The position numbers and the translations under genes were made by a program. From Hirudinaria manillensis (taxonomy: Eukaryota > Annelida > Clitellata > Hirudinida > Hirudinidae), in the NCBI GenBank assembly GCA_034509925.1, contig CM067529.1, positions 1,132,501 through 1,196,500 on the forward strand: a DNA stretch of 64,000 nucleotides. Direction: 5' to 3'. Shown here piece after piece: positions 1 through 11,616 of the stretch. The stretch's first letter is position 1; each line of letters starts with the position of its first letter. A model generated the notes under the pieces. The model did not search any database and had not been told where the DNA came from. It saw nothing but the letters and a program-made list of their open reading frames with translations.

Positions 1-782
1 AAAAATGCGCTTCATCATCATCATCATCATCATCGTCATCATCTTCTTCTTCATCATCTTCTTCGAGTGAGCGCCATTTTGCGCCAGGGCAATTAACGCC
101 AGTTTTCATGGCGGAGGTGCGTGATGTTCACGTTTGATGTTTTATTGGGAGTTGTTACTTTATGCTCCTCATGGATCGAATGTTTGTTTGTGTGTGTGTT
201 TCTCAGAGTTTCGCAAGAGATTTCAAACTGACACATACGACTGTGCCTGCCCATGGGCCGGTCGATTGTTCGTCACGGCCCGTGAAAAGTGATTCGACAT
301 TCTTCTTGGAAATCCTTTTTCGTCGTCGTCGTCGTCATCGTCGTCTGACGTTTATTTGTTCTGTGTCACGACGACGTCACGCTGAGCACGTCATGCGCCA
401 ACCGACACCTGGACCCGCGTCACGAGCAGGTGACCCAACCACTCCAAACGTCGATTTTGAATCCAAACGCCCCCACACCCCAAAAAAAAAAAATGTTTCT
501 TCCGAAAACTGAAATTATTTTCGACCGATCGAAGCGAATAGAAAGATTTTATGCTCAAATTTCCGGAAAACATGACGGTCACGTGTGCCGCGAAGCTTGT
601 TTTGAATTTACCGCCATTTTATGATTGGCAGGCGATTCATGGGAGGAGAATTGATTGGGTCTTCAAAGCAATAATTTTCAGCTTTACTGTCTTTTCATGT
701 TGAGGGGAAAGAAAATTTATTGCATAAACTCGAAATAAACCTCCACTCGTGGAAGCAATCAATAAAACGAGAGAAAGATTTC

Positions 783-813
<31 letters not shown>

Positions 814-1714
814 AAAAAAAAAATTCATTTCAAAAATTCTCTCTCTAGAGGTGTTGTTGTTGTTGTTGTTGTTGTTGCTGGCGATGATGATGACGATGAT
901 GATGATGTTGGTGATGATGGTGATGATGATGGTGATGATGATGTTGATCTCGAATCATGACGACGATTACGACAATGGCACCCAACTCCAGAGCGGTTAG
1001 GGGAAGGAAATAGAAAATAATTAATTTCATAGAAAATAAAAAGATTGAAAAAAGATAATATCATGAACTGGTGATGATGAACTGTTGTACACAAAGACAT
1101 CGAATCCAATATCTATTTACAAAAACAATTTCAAATCCACAAAATAAACAAAAAACACGGTCTCAGCTAGAAATTACAAAAATCGAAAAAAAGGTTACTT
1201 TTAAACAACGCTCCTCCAACTATCCGTGAAATATACGCTCGAATGAATTGATGAATTGTAACAATTCATAAAATGATGAATTATAATAATTCATGCCAGA
1301 AACTGATTTGAGGTTAATATCACTTGCGTGATTAGATTTTAACGAATGAAATTAATTTTTAAATCTCCAGTCACAAAATTGGAAAGGCACAAGTTTCTTT
1401 TTCATTTTTTTCTTCTTTTCGGTGATGAAGATATCTTGACGGTTTGACGGTGACTATGCTATGCAAAGTTGTATGTATGACTTGGACTCGACACGACATG
1501 ATCATAATCACGTACGTCGATCGCAATATTGAACATCGTTAACACAACCGTGTCACAACACCAGACGCCGATGATGGAAACGCGACTCGAAACTTATGAT
1601 GATAAGAAGAACATCGTGCAAGTGATCGTCGTCGTCGTCATCTCCTCCACTCCATCAATCCACCCACCTATCCATCCATCCATCCATCCATTCATACTTC
1701 CTTCCATCCACCCT
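1..1714. other. gene-less flank rich in microsatellites
   Basis: No coding exon that I can support. It holds a CAT/CTT tract at about 12-67, an ATT tract at about 783-812 followed by GTT and GAT tracts at about 852-950, and a CCAT tract at about 1655-1715. Open frames here (poly-Ile, poly-His, poly-Gln on either strand) are products of these repeats. It lies downstream of the minus-strand P450 gene, so its right part probably includes that gene's 3' UTR. I saw no clear AATAAA close behind the P450 stop. Confidence 0.6.
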
Positions 1715-2049
1715 TCACTCGACTATAGACAGCTTCGGGCGACCTTCAAGGGCTCTGAACTTGATCTGAACATCTCTCAACGGGGGTAGAATCTCGTGCC
1801 CGTGGTATCTGGCATCGCAGGCTGTCCGTTCGCCCGGAAGTAGTTCCAGTTCGAAACTGGAAAGGACTGACAGACAGAAGATCTTGCTCTGGAGGATGGC
1901 ATATCTTTTTCCAGGACATAAACTGCCAAATGGCATCACAGCCTGGAAGAGGCTAGATTCGTCAGAGTGCTTCATGAAGCGGTCATACTTGAAGCTCTGG
2001 AGAGGAACATTTAACCGTATTAATGGCATTATTATTATTATTATTATTA

Positions 2050-2091
<42 letters not shown>

Positions 2092-2104
2092 GTAGTAGTA
2101 GTAG

Positions 2105-2184
<80 letters not shown>

Positions 2185-3652
2185 TTTGTTATTGTTCTTA
2201 AGCTATTAACAATGCTAACAATAATAAAGGCGTGCCAAACGTACAATGACAATTGATATTGACCTACAAGCATTTCAATCAATGCCAAGTGTTCGTTAAG
2301 TTGTTTATGAATATTATTAAATAAACTAGAATAATTACTAAATCTAATATAATATGCAAATAATAAATTATGATAATAAACTAATTTTAGTAATAACGAT
2401 AAAACCGCATAACTAGTAACAGCAACCATTGGCTCTAGATCAGTTAATCGATTTTAAAGAATATTTTAAATAAATATAATTTTTTTTAAAAATAATTAGT
2501 CAAATTTGAAATTATTATAGTTATAATAATGATAATAATTATTATTATTATTTAAATATAATTTATTGTTTCGATTCCAACCGTAGGATCTTTGAACAAC
2601 TCAGGATTCTTGTGAATGGCCGGCGGATAGATGGCCACCTTGTCACCTTTCCTGATCAGGTGCGTACTTCCGTCGCTAGACGTGAATTCAGTGTCTTTGG
2701 TCACGTGGCGGACCATGAAGACACCGCTGGACATCCTGAAGCTTTCGTTCACCACGCTCCCTGGATACAAAATGGCCGATTGCTTTTGGATTGTTTTGGT
2801 TATTCCGGGATTAAATCGAATTTAAGATAATTTATTGATATATTTTTAGTTACTGTAATTATAATAGAATTCATCGTCCGTCATCGCTAATAATCTTCTT
2901 TGTAATATTGTAATAATTGTTTCTAAATAATTGATAAATTGCTAATAAATTAGAACTAATTGAATATTTCCGGCGTTAGGAATATTTTGTTTCAATTAAA
3001 TTCTTTGGACTTTATGAATGTTAATATCGTTACGCAATGACTCATACGCATTCAACCGACCGAGACAGCATTTCTCCAACGAACTCACCAAGTACTTCCA
3101 TGTTTTCCACGTCCTTGATCGTCATGGAAACGGTGGCGTTTTCTTCGTCGAACTTTTCGTCAAAGATGTCCTTCATTTCCTTCTTCAGTTCATCCATGGC
3201 TTCCTTGTTCTCTAGGAGATGGTATAAGATCCAAAAGGACACTCTGAATACGTTATAGTTGACGTGCAGAAAGACCAGATTGTGTCCCTTAATGTCAGCG
3301 TCCGTCTGTCCACTCTCCCTCATGTAGTTGATGGCGTTTCTCACGTACTCTGAGAGGTCGTCTCTTTCCAGGAGGTCGTCTGCTTCCGGAAAGGTCAGGA
3401 GTTGTTCCAATGCCGTCAGAGCTTCTGGAAAGAACATTTTCGGCAGGCCGAGCCAGAAGTAGTTGAAGTACTTGTGGAAAATGTCGAAGTTCTTGTAGGC
3501 TTTTCCGGAGTCGAACGGTTTGTCGTCACTTTGGCCGAAGATGGTGTTGAATATCGAAGCGAATATGGTTCTGCTCGAGAACACTCTCAGTCCTTGTTAC
3601 ATTGAAAAGATTGAGGAACAATTGTTAAGTTAGTGAAGAAAATGTTTAATAA

Positions 3653-3684
<32 letters not shown>

Positions 3685-6310
3685 AATTTATTAAAATCAT
3701 GTCAAATTATACGCATTTCTTAATCCATCTAGTTTTTCAATAAAGCAAGCCATTCATCTCACCAATTTGAGTCCAGGCCTCATCTGTGGGCAACTGTTTC
3801 TCCAGGAGATTGGAAGTAACTTCCATCCTTGCCTCGTCTGCTTCGTCCACCTTCTCGTACGAAGTCGACAGGTTGCTTATGAACCTCGATAAACTCTTCA
3901 CCAAAGCCTTTCCTTTAACCCACTTGGCAGTTTCTTTCATCATTTTGCGCGGTTCTTTCAACACGAAATGGAAAACATTCCAGTTCACCTGTTGACGAAT
4001 TGAGATGGAATCACGAATAAACAGATAGTGAATAATTTATTCTCTTATGCAAAAAATAAAAATAATAATAATAATTCATCTACCGAAATTTATTCGAAAT
4101 ATAATCGGCTTGTTTTCTCCCACCTGTTTCTGAATCTGATCGAAATCAAAATTTTTCTCCTTCCCGAGAAGTTCAAAGTCCCTGTGGTCCATGAGAATCG
4201 TCATGTGGCAGTTGAGGAGGCAGATGGTGAACACGTTTCCATACTTCTTCCTGCTTTCCAGTAGAAACGCCACGGCATCCTTGGCAAAGGTGTCGCCGTT
4301 GCCCCAGAGGACGTGACCTGGAATCAACGGCGGTTCGCCGGGTCGTCTGGAAAGTATTTGAAACCGATCTTAGTGTCGGACAGAATGAACGAGCTTCGGA
4401 TAAGGATACCAAAACGTTTGCCTCTCTCTTTCTACGTCTCTCTCGCACTCGTTCTCAGAAAAATTCCTGCTCTTTGAATAAGCCACGGACCGGCGAATAA
4501 AAAGCCGCAGACCCCGTGGTGGGACCCCCATCGTTCCTGAAGGAGCGAAATGTCTAAAACACTGTTTACGCTTCTTTCGCAGTCAAATAAGACTTAGAAA
4601 CGTCCGAATAGAAGGTTTATGGAGTTTTAAAAGCGTCTTCTGAAGTCTTCTGAAACATTTGAAAAATTCCTTCCAACATTTGTGGTCCTTTTCAGAGCGG
4701 GCCACCGCTGTGTGAAATCAGTGGTTACCGATCCCATCGCCTGGTGTTCTCGTGGTGGCTCATAAATGGAAATCAAACACGAACAAAAATCGCTTGACAG
4801 ACGATATTATGAAGTTGTCAGAAGTGACACTTCAAAGTCTCGAAGGAAGTCGTCCGTCAATCAAGAAGGCGATAGCATACTGCGAACGATGGAGGAAATT
4901 TGACTGAAATCACAGGAGACATTTTATTATTTTAACGTTCTGTAGAACGCCCGTTTGTTATTTCAATGATGCTCCTAATCCATTGTTTTAGCAGACAAAA
5001 GAATTTTGACGATAATAAAAACGCACCCCCGCTTCGACTTAATGTAAACAAGGCGATGTGCAAAATCGCGATCTTCCTATTAATTTGCGCTCGACTGTTG
5101 GAAAAGCATTCGGATGGAATTAATACGAGTTCGGGAAAAAAAAAATTTTTTTTTTACAGAGCAAACGCTGATATGATTTAATCTCTGCACGGGTCTGCGC
5201 CAGGAGAGTCCGTAAAAACAGACGACAATGCAGAGGAAAAGTCCCAATTGACAAATCGAGAGGGATAAGTTGTTGAAAGAACATTTAGCATGAGAAATTA
5301 TTTCAAACACATGGAGCTGTCGGCTCGCGATCGATCAGGTTGGAGATCCATTCCAACCATCCAACCATCCAACCATCCATCCATCCATCTCATCCATGCG
5401 GAGAGGTAACAATTATCGGAGCATATCAATTATTGGCCGCAGAACCAAACTGTGGTTTGTTTCTTTAAATACTCATCGTAGATTTATTAAGACGAAAAAT
5501 AACCTCTTGTTTTTTGTTCTCTCTTTTCTTTCTTTTTTTTTTTTTTACAAAATCACCAGTCTCCGACGTGGAAATGCTTGGAAATTTTAAATTTTTTTCG
5601 TGAGAAACTCGTTATAAGAGACTCCTTGAAGATGTTATGTAGACTGAGATTAAGCAGAAAACATGACTTCCCATCCATCATCAAAAAAGTTCCGGTTTCC
5701 TGGAGTGAAGTTTTTTTGGCTGGAAATTGAACACGTGGTAATTAGCCGGGCCTCTTTCATGTGTCGGTGGCAAAAGGCGTGGCGAATGTTCTTGAACGTT
5801 TCCATTAAAATTCTTCATGCAGAGACACGTCATGAAAAATTAAAACAATCAATCGTCCTAACTCCATCTGATAAACACATTCGGACCATTTCCACATCCG
5901 GACGCGCATTTTCTCGCGCCAACCTCCCAGATCAATTCGCACTTTACAGTATTGAAAGTATTGAACAAATGATTGTTAATCTTAACTAATTATCAGAAAG
6001 CAATTAGCAGAAACTATTCCGTAGTAATAATCGCGATATCGATATCGTTTTAGGCTTTCGAAACAAGAGAGTGTTCACAAACAGTTTCGTGGAACCGATA
6101 AAAATCTAAACTTATTCCTAGAACCACATGTTTTACTGCATCTCAAAATTCCGACATTTTTTTCTCTCTTTTCGAGCATGCTGCGCACGAAATCAATTAA
6201 TTAATTCTAAGTAGTTTGAATGAAAATCAAGAGTCCAACCTTTTTCTTGACAGGAAGTGACGTAGAAGACAAAAGGTGAGGATGGAACCCACGGCTATCG
6301 GAACAATCAT
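1715..6310 (-). CDS. cytochrome P450, CYP7/CYP8-like (complete, 6 coding exons)
   Basis: Haem monooxygenase, probably an ER enzyme acting on a sterol or lipid, by analogy with vertebrate CYP7/CYP8. Exons (minus order): 6310-6240, 4346-4124, 3988-3763, 3592-3048, 2782-2582, 1996-1715. Phases match at every junction, giving 515 aa. The first exon encodes a hydrophobic anchor ([16 protein letters not shown]) and a basic stop (RHFLSRK), joined to [12 protein letters not shown], the proline hinge typical of this group. ExxR is ESFR, about residues 368-371. The C-terminus ([31 protein letters not shown]) is close to CYP7A-type sequence. The ligand is Cys about 449, but the haem loop is about three residues shorter than usual. 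The I-helix lacks the AGxxT motif, as in some CYP8 enzymes. The long intron 1 spans 4347-6239. Subfamily and substrate are unknown. Confidence 0.85.
2024..2180. repeat. (ATT)n/(AGT)n microsatellite in a P450 intron
   Basis: About 155 bp of ATT units with interspersed AGT. It sits in the last P450 intron and ends within about 30 bases of the acceptor before the haem-binding exon (exon start 1996 on the minus strand). On the transcript it reads (AAU)n, not a polypyrimidine tract; the pyrimidine-rich part is the short TTCCTCTCCAG stretch next to the exon. Confidence 0.85.
4347..6239 (-). other. P450 intron 1
   Basis: A 1.9 kb intron between the membrane-anchor exon (donor AAG|GTTGGA at 6240/6239) and the exon beginning with the proline hinge (acceptor CCAG at 4350-4347). 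A 108-codon open frame on the plus strand at 5663-5989 has no recognisable motif and is probably chance. A short CCAT repeat sits near 5350-5395. Confidence 0.7.
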
Positions 6311-6467
6311 TTCTTGGAAAGGAATAAATATAAAAAGATCTGAATACGATCGCTCCTTTGTTCTTAATGGGTAAGTAACTTAATCATCCAATGGCTAAAT
6401 TAGGCGGTCAATTAATCACGGTTCAATCAAGAGACTAATTGGAATGGCGTCGAAACAAAAAACTCAC

Positions 6468-6560
6468 TTGGATTTCCAAAGGGCCTTCCAAAGAACTGCA
6501 AACGTCCTACAGCAAAGTCCGAAAGAATGGAACTTGACTATCGATTCGGCTTTTTATATA
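6468..6560 (-). promoter_or_regulatory. probable TATA promoter and 5' UTR exon of the P450
   Basis: On the minus strand a TATATAAAAA box lies at 6560-6551. A start near 6530 would begin a short exon with no ATG, ending at 6468 with the strong donor CAA|GTGAGT. The matching acceptor TTTCCAAG ends at 6313, leaving AA before the ATG of the anchor exon at 6310. Box, spacing, donor and acceptor agree, but the transcription start itself is inferred. Confidence 0.55.
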
Positions 6561-7747
6561 GAGGCAGTTTTCAGTTCTTTGATTGGCGTATCTTGATTGG
6601 CGTACTCAATCAACCAATAAGAGAGGCGCATCAACTTTGAAGTTATCCCTAATTGAGAAAAAAAATTCATTCTGGCGAATAATTGTAAACTGCTCGCCGA
6701 AACAAGAAGAAGAAAAACATTTTTCCAGTTTTTTTTGTTGTTTTTTTTATCCTTTTTTAAAAAGAAAGTCTGTCATAATACCATCGCGGAAGGAGAGTGT
6801 ATGGAACAGGGAGGTAGGTAATTGATTGAAATGAATTTCTTTTCCTGTCTCTTCTTTCCATCCGTTTTCATTTTTATTTTTACTTCCTCAAACAAAAATA
6901 AAAATAAAAACAACAACAACAATAATAACAAGAACAGAACAACAAGAAGAAAAAGAAATATGCCCGCTAATGAAGCGGATTGATTGATTGAACAATAAAA
7001 AGCAAATCAGTGCCATTCATTGATTTGAGAGAAGACAATTATTATGAATTTTTCGCTTGATGAAAATTTATTACACCTCCCTACGTAGGCTCAACAGGTC
7101 TGTTATCGTATCCGGTATTTTCCAGGTATGTTGATCCTAGAGCATTGTACAGGACAATCTGCTCCTTTTACGAGGGTTTAGTTAGGATTCTCTCCTGTCG
7201 TCATTCCATCGAATCTTTCATAACAATTCCATCGAGCACATAAATTATGCAAATGAGGTTTCCATGACGACTCGACAAATAACAAATGTGGACAAACAAA
7301 AATTTGTTTGACGAGACAGGTTCTGTTGTTAGGAGCAAAAACCTGTTTCTGACGGAGTTGTGGTTTTTATTTATTTATTTTTTTTTGGGCTGCGGTGGAT
7401 ATTTTAATTAGAGTTCCAAATGTAATGATGCCCTTACGGCCTCTTATACTGGAATCTTGAGCGTTTTTTTTTTTGTAAATTTTCTATTTTGTTTTGCGTT
7501 TTGCATTTTTGCATATTTTTGGATTGTAAGTTCCCGGATTGTAATCGATGTCGTCATAATCTTGTTCATGGTCTAGCATGATCTAGAGAGCTCTGCAAAC
7601 CAGCCGAGATAAAGATGGCTTAAGGTGTCAACGATTTGAGATGTCCGAGGTAGAAGAATCAAACCTTTGTCTTGTCCCAATATCAGGACCAAAGTTAAAG
7701 GATCAATGCCCATCGAAGGCTACTCTAACGTATGTTTAGCAGATCGC

Positions 7748-7874
<127 letters not shown>

Positions 7875-10800
7875 GTGGGGAGAGGTGGAATCAGCAGAGG
7901 TAGCCAACCCATGGGGCCGAGGATGGGGTACATGGGAAGGCAAAGTCTCAGAGAAATATCAGAAATTCTTCTGATGTTTATTTCTAGCTTGACATCTGTT
8001 TCTCATCCTGATTATTAACTGAATGGAATTAGCACATCATCATCATTATCATCATCATCATCTGTTAAGAAGAAATAATTATTCAGCATATGATTTACAA
8101 TATTAATGATAATAATAATAATAAATAATTTCTAAATATTTATTTAAGGGAAATGTTTGTCAGGAGACATTTCTTGATCCATGGATGGTGGTAATGCTGA
8201 GGATTCACACATTTGTATCACCAATTATTGAGAAGCAAGCTGATCTCTCTGACAAATGACTCGATAACGGGGCCTATAATAAACATAATGGGTTAATTAA
8301 TAATAATAAAAACTATAATAATAATAATAATAATCGCAATTATAATAGCAATAACAAGGAGGAAGATGAGAAAAAGAAGAATAAAGATAGTTTTTCTCCT
8401 TTCCACCTGTAACTTCTTTTTGTGCCCAAGAGAGATGGCGTTGTTCAATTGCATTTCGAATTCATTAAGTTTAGAGTCCATGTGGTGTTCGGGCAAAGTG
8501 GTGTGTTTGTTTTTCAGTGCAACACGGCATCGTGGAGAATGTCCCGGCACGTGTTCGTACCATCTCCATCCTCGATGAATTGAATTTCACTCCGGATAAC
8601 CGACGGTCGTGGCTTTGATCACGGCTGAGTCCACTTCCGCCTTTGGTCGAAGTCTGATCAATTAATTCCTAGGAGGAGTAACAACCGCCGAACTTGCGGG
8701 TTTGAATTGATCGGCAGTGATTTGTTAATTGCCGGCATGCTAGCGGCGTTTGGAAAGTGTAATTAGGAAGTTTCAGGAATAATGAATTCTCTACTTCCTG
8801 GCACCTCACGTCCCTCGTCCTACTACAAAACTGTCTTTGCACTCAAGCCCTTTGAAGTTATTCTTGCCGACTTTCCAATTCTAAGCGTTCGTTATTTTTC
8901 ACTTCTCACTTTTCCCGATTCTCGCCCATCCATCAGAATGTCACGGGCTGGCAACGAGCCGATCCGTCATCATAGCTGACGCTTTAATTTTTACGGATCC
9001 ATAAATGCCTTCCGAGGGGCTGATTGCAATCCCAGTCCTGCTGTATCTTTCAGCGAACCATTCGCAACTCTCCGCGAGAGATACAAATTTCACTCTCTTC
9101 TGATGTCTAGTTTGGCTCCTTTTTGAGTCGATTTGTTGCTGAATAATTATTAAATAATTTAAATAATTATTAAATCTTTGCGATTATAAATTCAATTGAA
9201 GAGAGCGTCACCGGGTTCGAATCAACAATTTATCCATGCTGAACAAAGCTCGTTCCCTGATCAAACGTCTCGCTCGAAATTGTCTTGACTCACCAACCGC
9301 CCACAAAATTTCCTGTCTTCAAAGAGGAATGAAGAATCATTTAATCCCTTAATTTCAATTTTTAAATTTGTAAAAAAAAAAAACGAAGAAGATATTGCTT
9401 AAAGAGAAAGGCCATAACGTCGGAATAAGCGAGCGAGCGTCGAAGGATTCTCTGAAAAACCGCTACGTTGATAAGTAACAACTTAAAGCTAAAAAACAAA
9501 CGCTAATATCTTCGGCTTTTCATTTAGGAAAGAAATAAATCGAAGGTTTCACAAAGTCGACAATAACAAGGATGAATGGAGCTTGTAATCATTCTCCAAT
9601 GATTTGAAAGCTTTTATCGGCACAAAAATATGAAGATAAAAATATATAACAAAAAAAAATTAAAGAATAGAAGTAGTAGAAAAAAAACCGTAAGTTATTG
9701 AATTTCCAAATCAAAGACCAGCATCTGCACTCCATTGCTATTTCATTGGTTTCATCATTTAGCAGTTTATCGTGGCTCAATTCTCTAGAAAACAAATCTC
9801 TCCATTTTGCGCGATCTTACTGACTGTCAATACTGATCACTGTCTGAGCGGACAACATAGAGCGATTTTCCTTTAATTTTAAATATTATTTTCTGATTTT
9901 ACTACGAAAAATTCTTTAAAACGAAAGACGGCCGACTAGGAGGCCATTGAATCTGTATTCAGTCTCATCTTCAATTTATTAAATTTCTATCAATTGATAG
10001 TCTTAAGCAAATTATCTCAATTCTTTGAAAATCTGGAGAAGTCAAATTGGCACAAGGCAATGTTTAAACACGGAACAAGTGCAAACATTCAATTCGTGTC
10101 GTATCAATCATTTACTTTCCACTGAAGCTTTTCAACAATAAATCCCTTGTTGTTGTCGCATTTGAATTTGATGCCAGATTTTTTTTTTTTTTTTGGCCAC
10201 CGGTCAAGAATTTTCTCGATTATTTGTTCTGTCGAAAGGAATACAACGCCTAAAGATTTAATAAATCTAATTTTTATTCCAATTAAAAGAGTTAATTCTC
10301 GAGCTAACTCAAGATATTCTCTAACAAAACAAATAGAAATTTTTAAACTCTAAATGATAAAACTGTGTATAAAGGAAGCTTTTCTTTTTTCAATGTTTAA
10401 TCCAGTAATTCAAGAAACTAAATCCTAATAAAAACAACTGGTCGTCATAACAATGAATATGCAATAAGATTAATTAGTTTTATAACGACTCGCTGTCAGC
10501 TACAACTCCTTAGACTTGTCCCGGTAGGTCTGTCAATGAACAAGAGAATTCTTGTAGCGAAATCGGTCTTTTAGGATGAAATATTTCAACTTCTCAAAAA
10601 GCGAGCAATCAATTACCTCATTAAACTCAACTCGAAATCACTTTTCATTGTTCTTTGGTGGCTCATCAAAAAGAACTGGCAGATACTTAACAAAAATTTA
10701 ACAAAAGGAACCTTGTTGTAAGAGAAGACAAAATTGTCTTCATAATCGAATTCGAGCCCTCAACGTAGCATATTGACAAATTCTGACAGTTTCATGTCAA

Positions 10801-11517
10801 TTATTTCTGATCTCCTCTCATTAGGGCCATGAGAATCATCATTGTTATGCATGTCGTGATTTCCCAAAAATGCGATGAAATTGTATCTAATTAATTGGCA
10901 AACCTGTATTGTTTGAGACACAGTTTTGCATTCGATAATTCATCGCTATTTTGTCGGTCACATGGATCTCCATGTTGTTGTTGTTGTTGTTATTTTGTTT
11001 TCTTTTTTTATTTTAAATCTGGCGCCTGTGGAGCGTCCGGCGATGTTGGATCGGATTTTGAATCGTTTGAATCCGTCGAAAGGAAACCAAATTGCTAAGA
11101 ATCAGAAGCGTCAAAAGACATGTCAAGAGTGGGATTAAGTTGTCAGTCTCTGATTGTGCTCGGACTAAGCTATTTTGATTGATACCGGTAAATTCAATCG
11201 GAGAGTTGCGCCGAGACAACACCAGAGGAAGCGACAGAAAAATGCAGAAATAAATACAATCAGAAATAAGCTGAGATTAATGGTGGTTCGTCATTTGCGT
11301 GGGGAATTGTTTCTACTTAGTAGAAAGATCGACGCCCGTGAGAGTCGCAGACACTTGCGTTTGCCAAGACTTCAATTTTGACACCCTGCAATATCGTCTT
11401 TAATCTCCGAAGATTAGGTCCGCTAATTCAACAATTAATTAAAGTTTATCTCTTTTCGCAATTAGAATTTCTCGGCCGTTTACGTCTCTCGAAGCTTCTA
11501 ACTCGATGGGTTGTTCG

Positions 11518-11523
11518 TTTATT
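11518..11523 (-). terminator. MOCS3 polyadenylation signal
   Basis: AATAAA on the minus strand about 95 bases downstream of the MOCS3 stop codon (11617). It is the first such hexamer after the stop. Confidence 0.5.
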
Positions 11524-11616
11524 GATAACGACAACAACAACAACAACCAGATTCTGGTTCTAAATTCTTCTCAAAGTCTCAAATTCTTCTTAAATGATGA
11601 TGTTTGCTTTTCTGAT

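Noticed and set aside
2023..2429. Poly-Asn, poly-Leu and poly-Ile frames on both strands
   Set aside because: They are translations of the ATT/AAT microsatellite inside a P450 intron. The same applies to frames at 749-1030, 7667-7974 and 49435-49886.
4173..4448. Arg-rich minus-strand frame overlapping the second P450 exon
   Set aside because: Shifted frame of a real exon; the true frame is fixed by the [10 protein letters not shown] hinge and the upstream anchor exon.
5663..5989. 108-codon plus-strand frame in P450 intron 1
   Set aside because: No motif, no homology that I recognise, no splice context; the length is within chance for this many bases.
9205..9230. GGTTCGAATCA resembling a tRNA or SINE B box
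   Set aside because: No A box at the right distance and no cloverleaf can be drawn, so no tRNA or tRNA-derived SINE.
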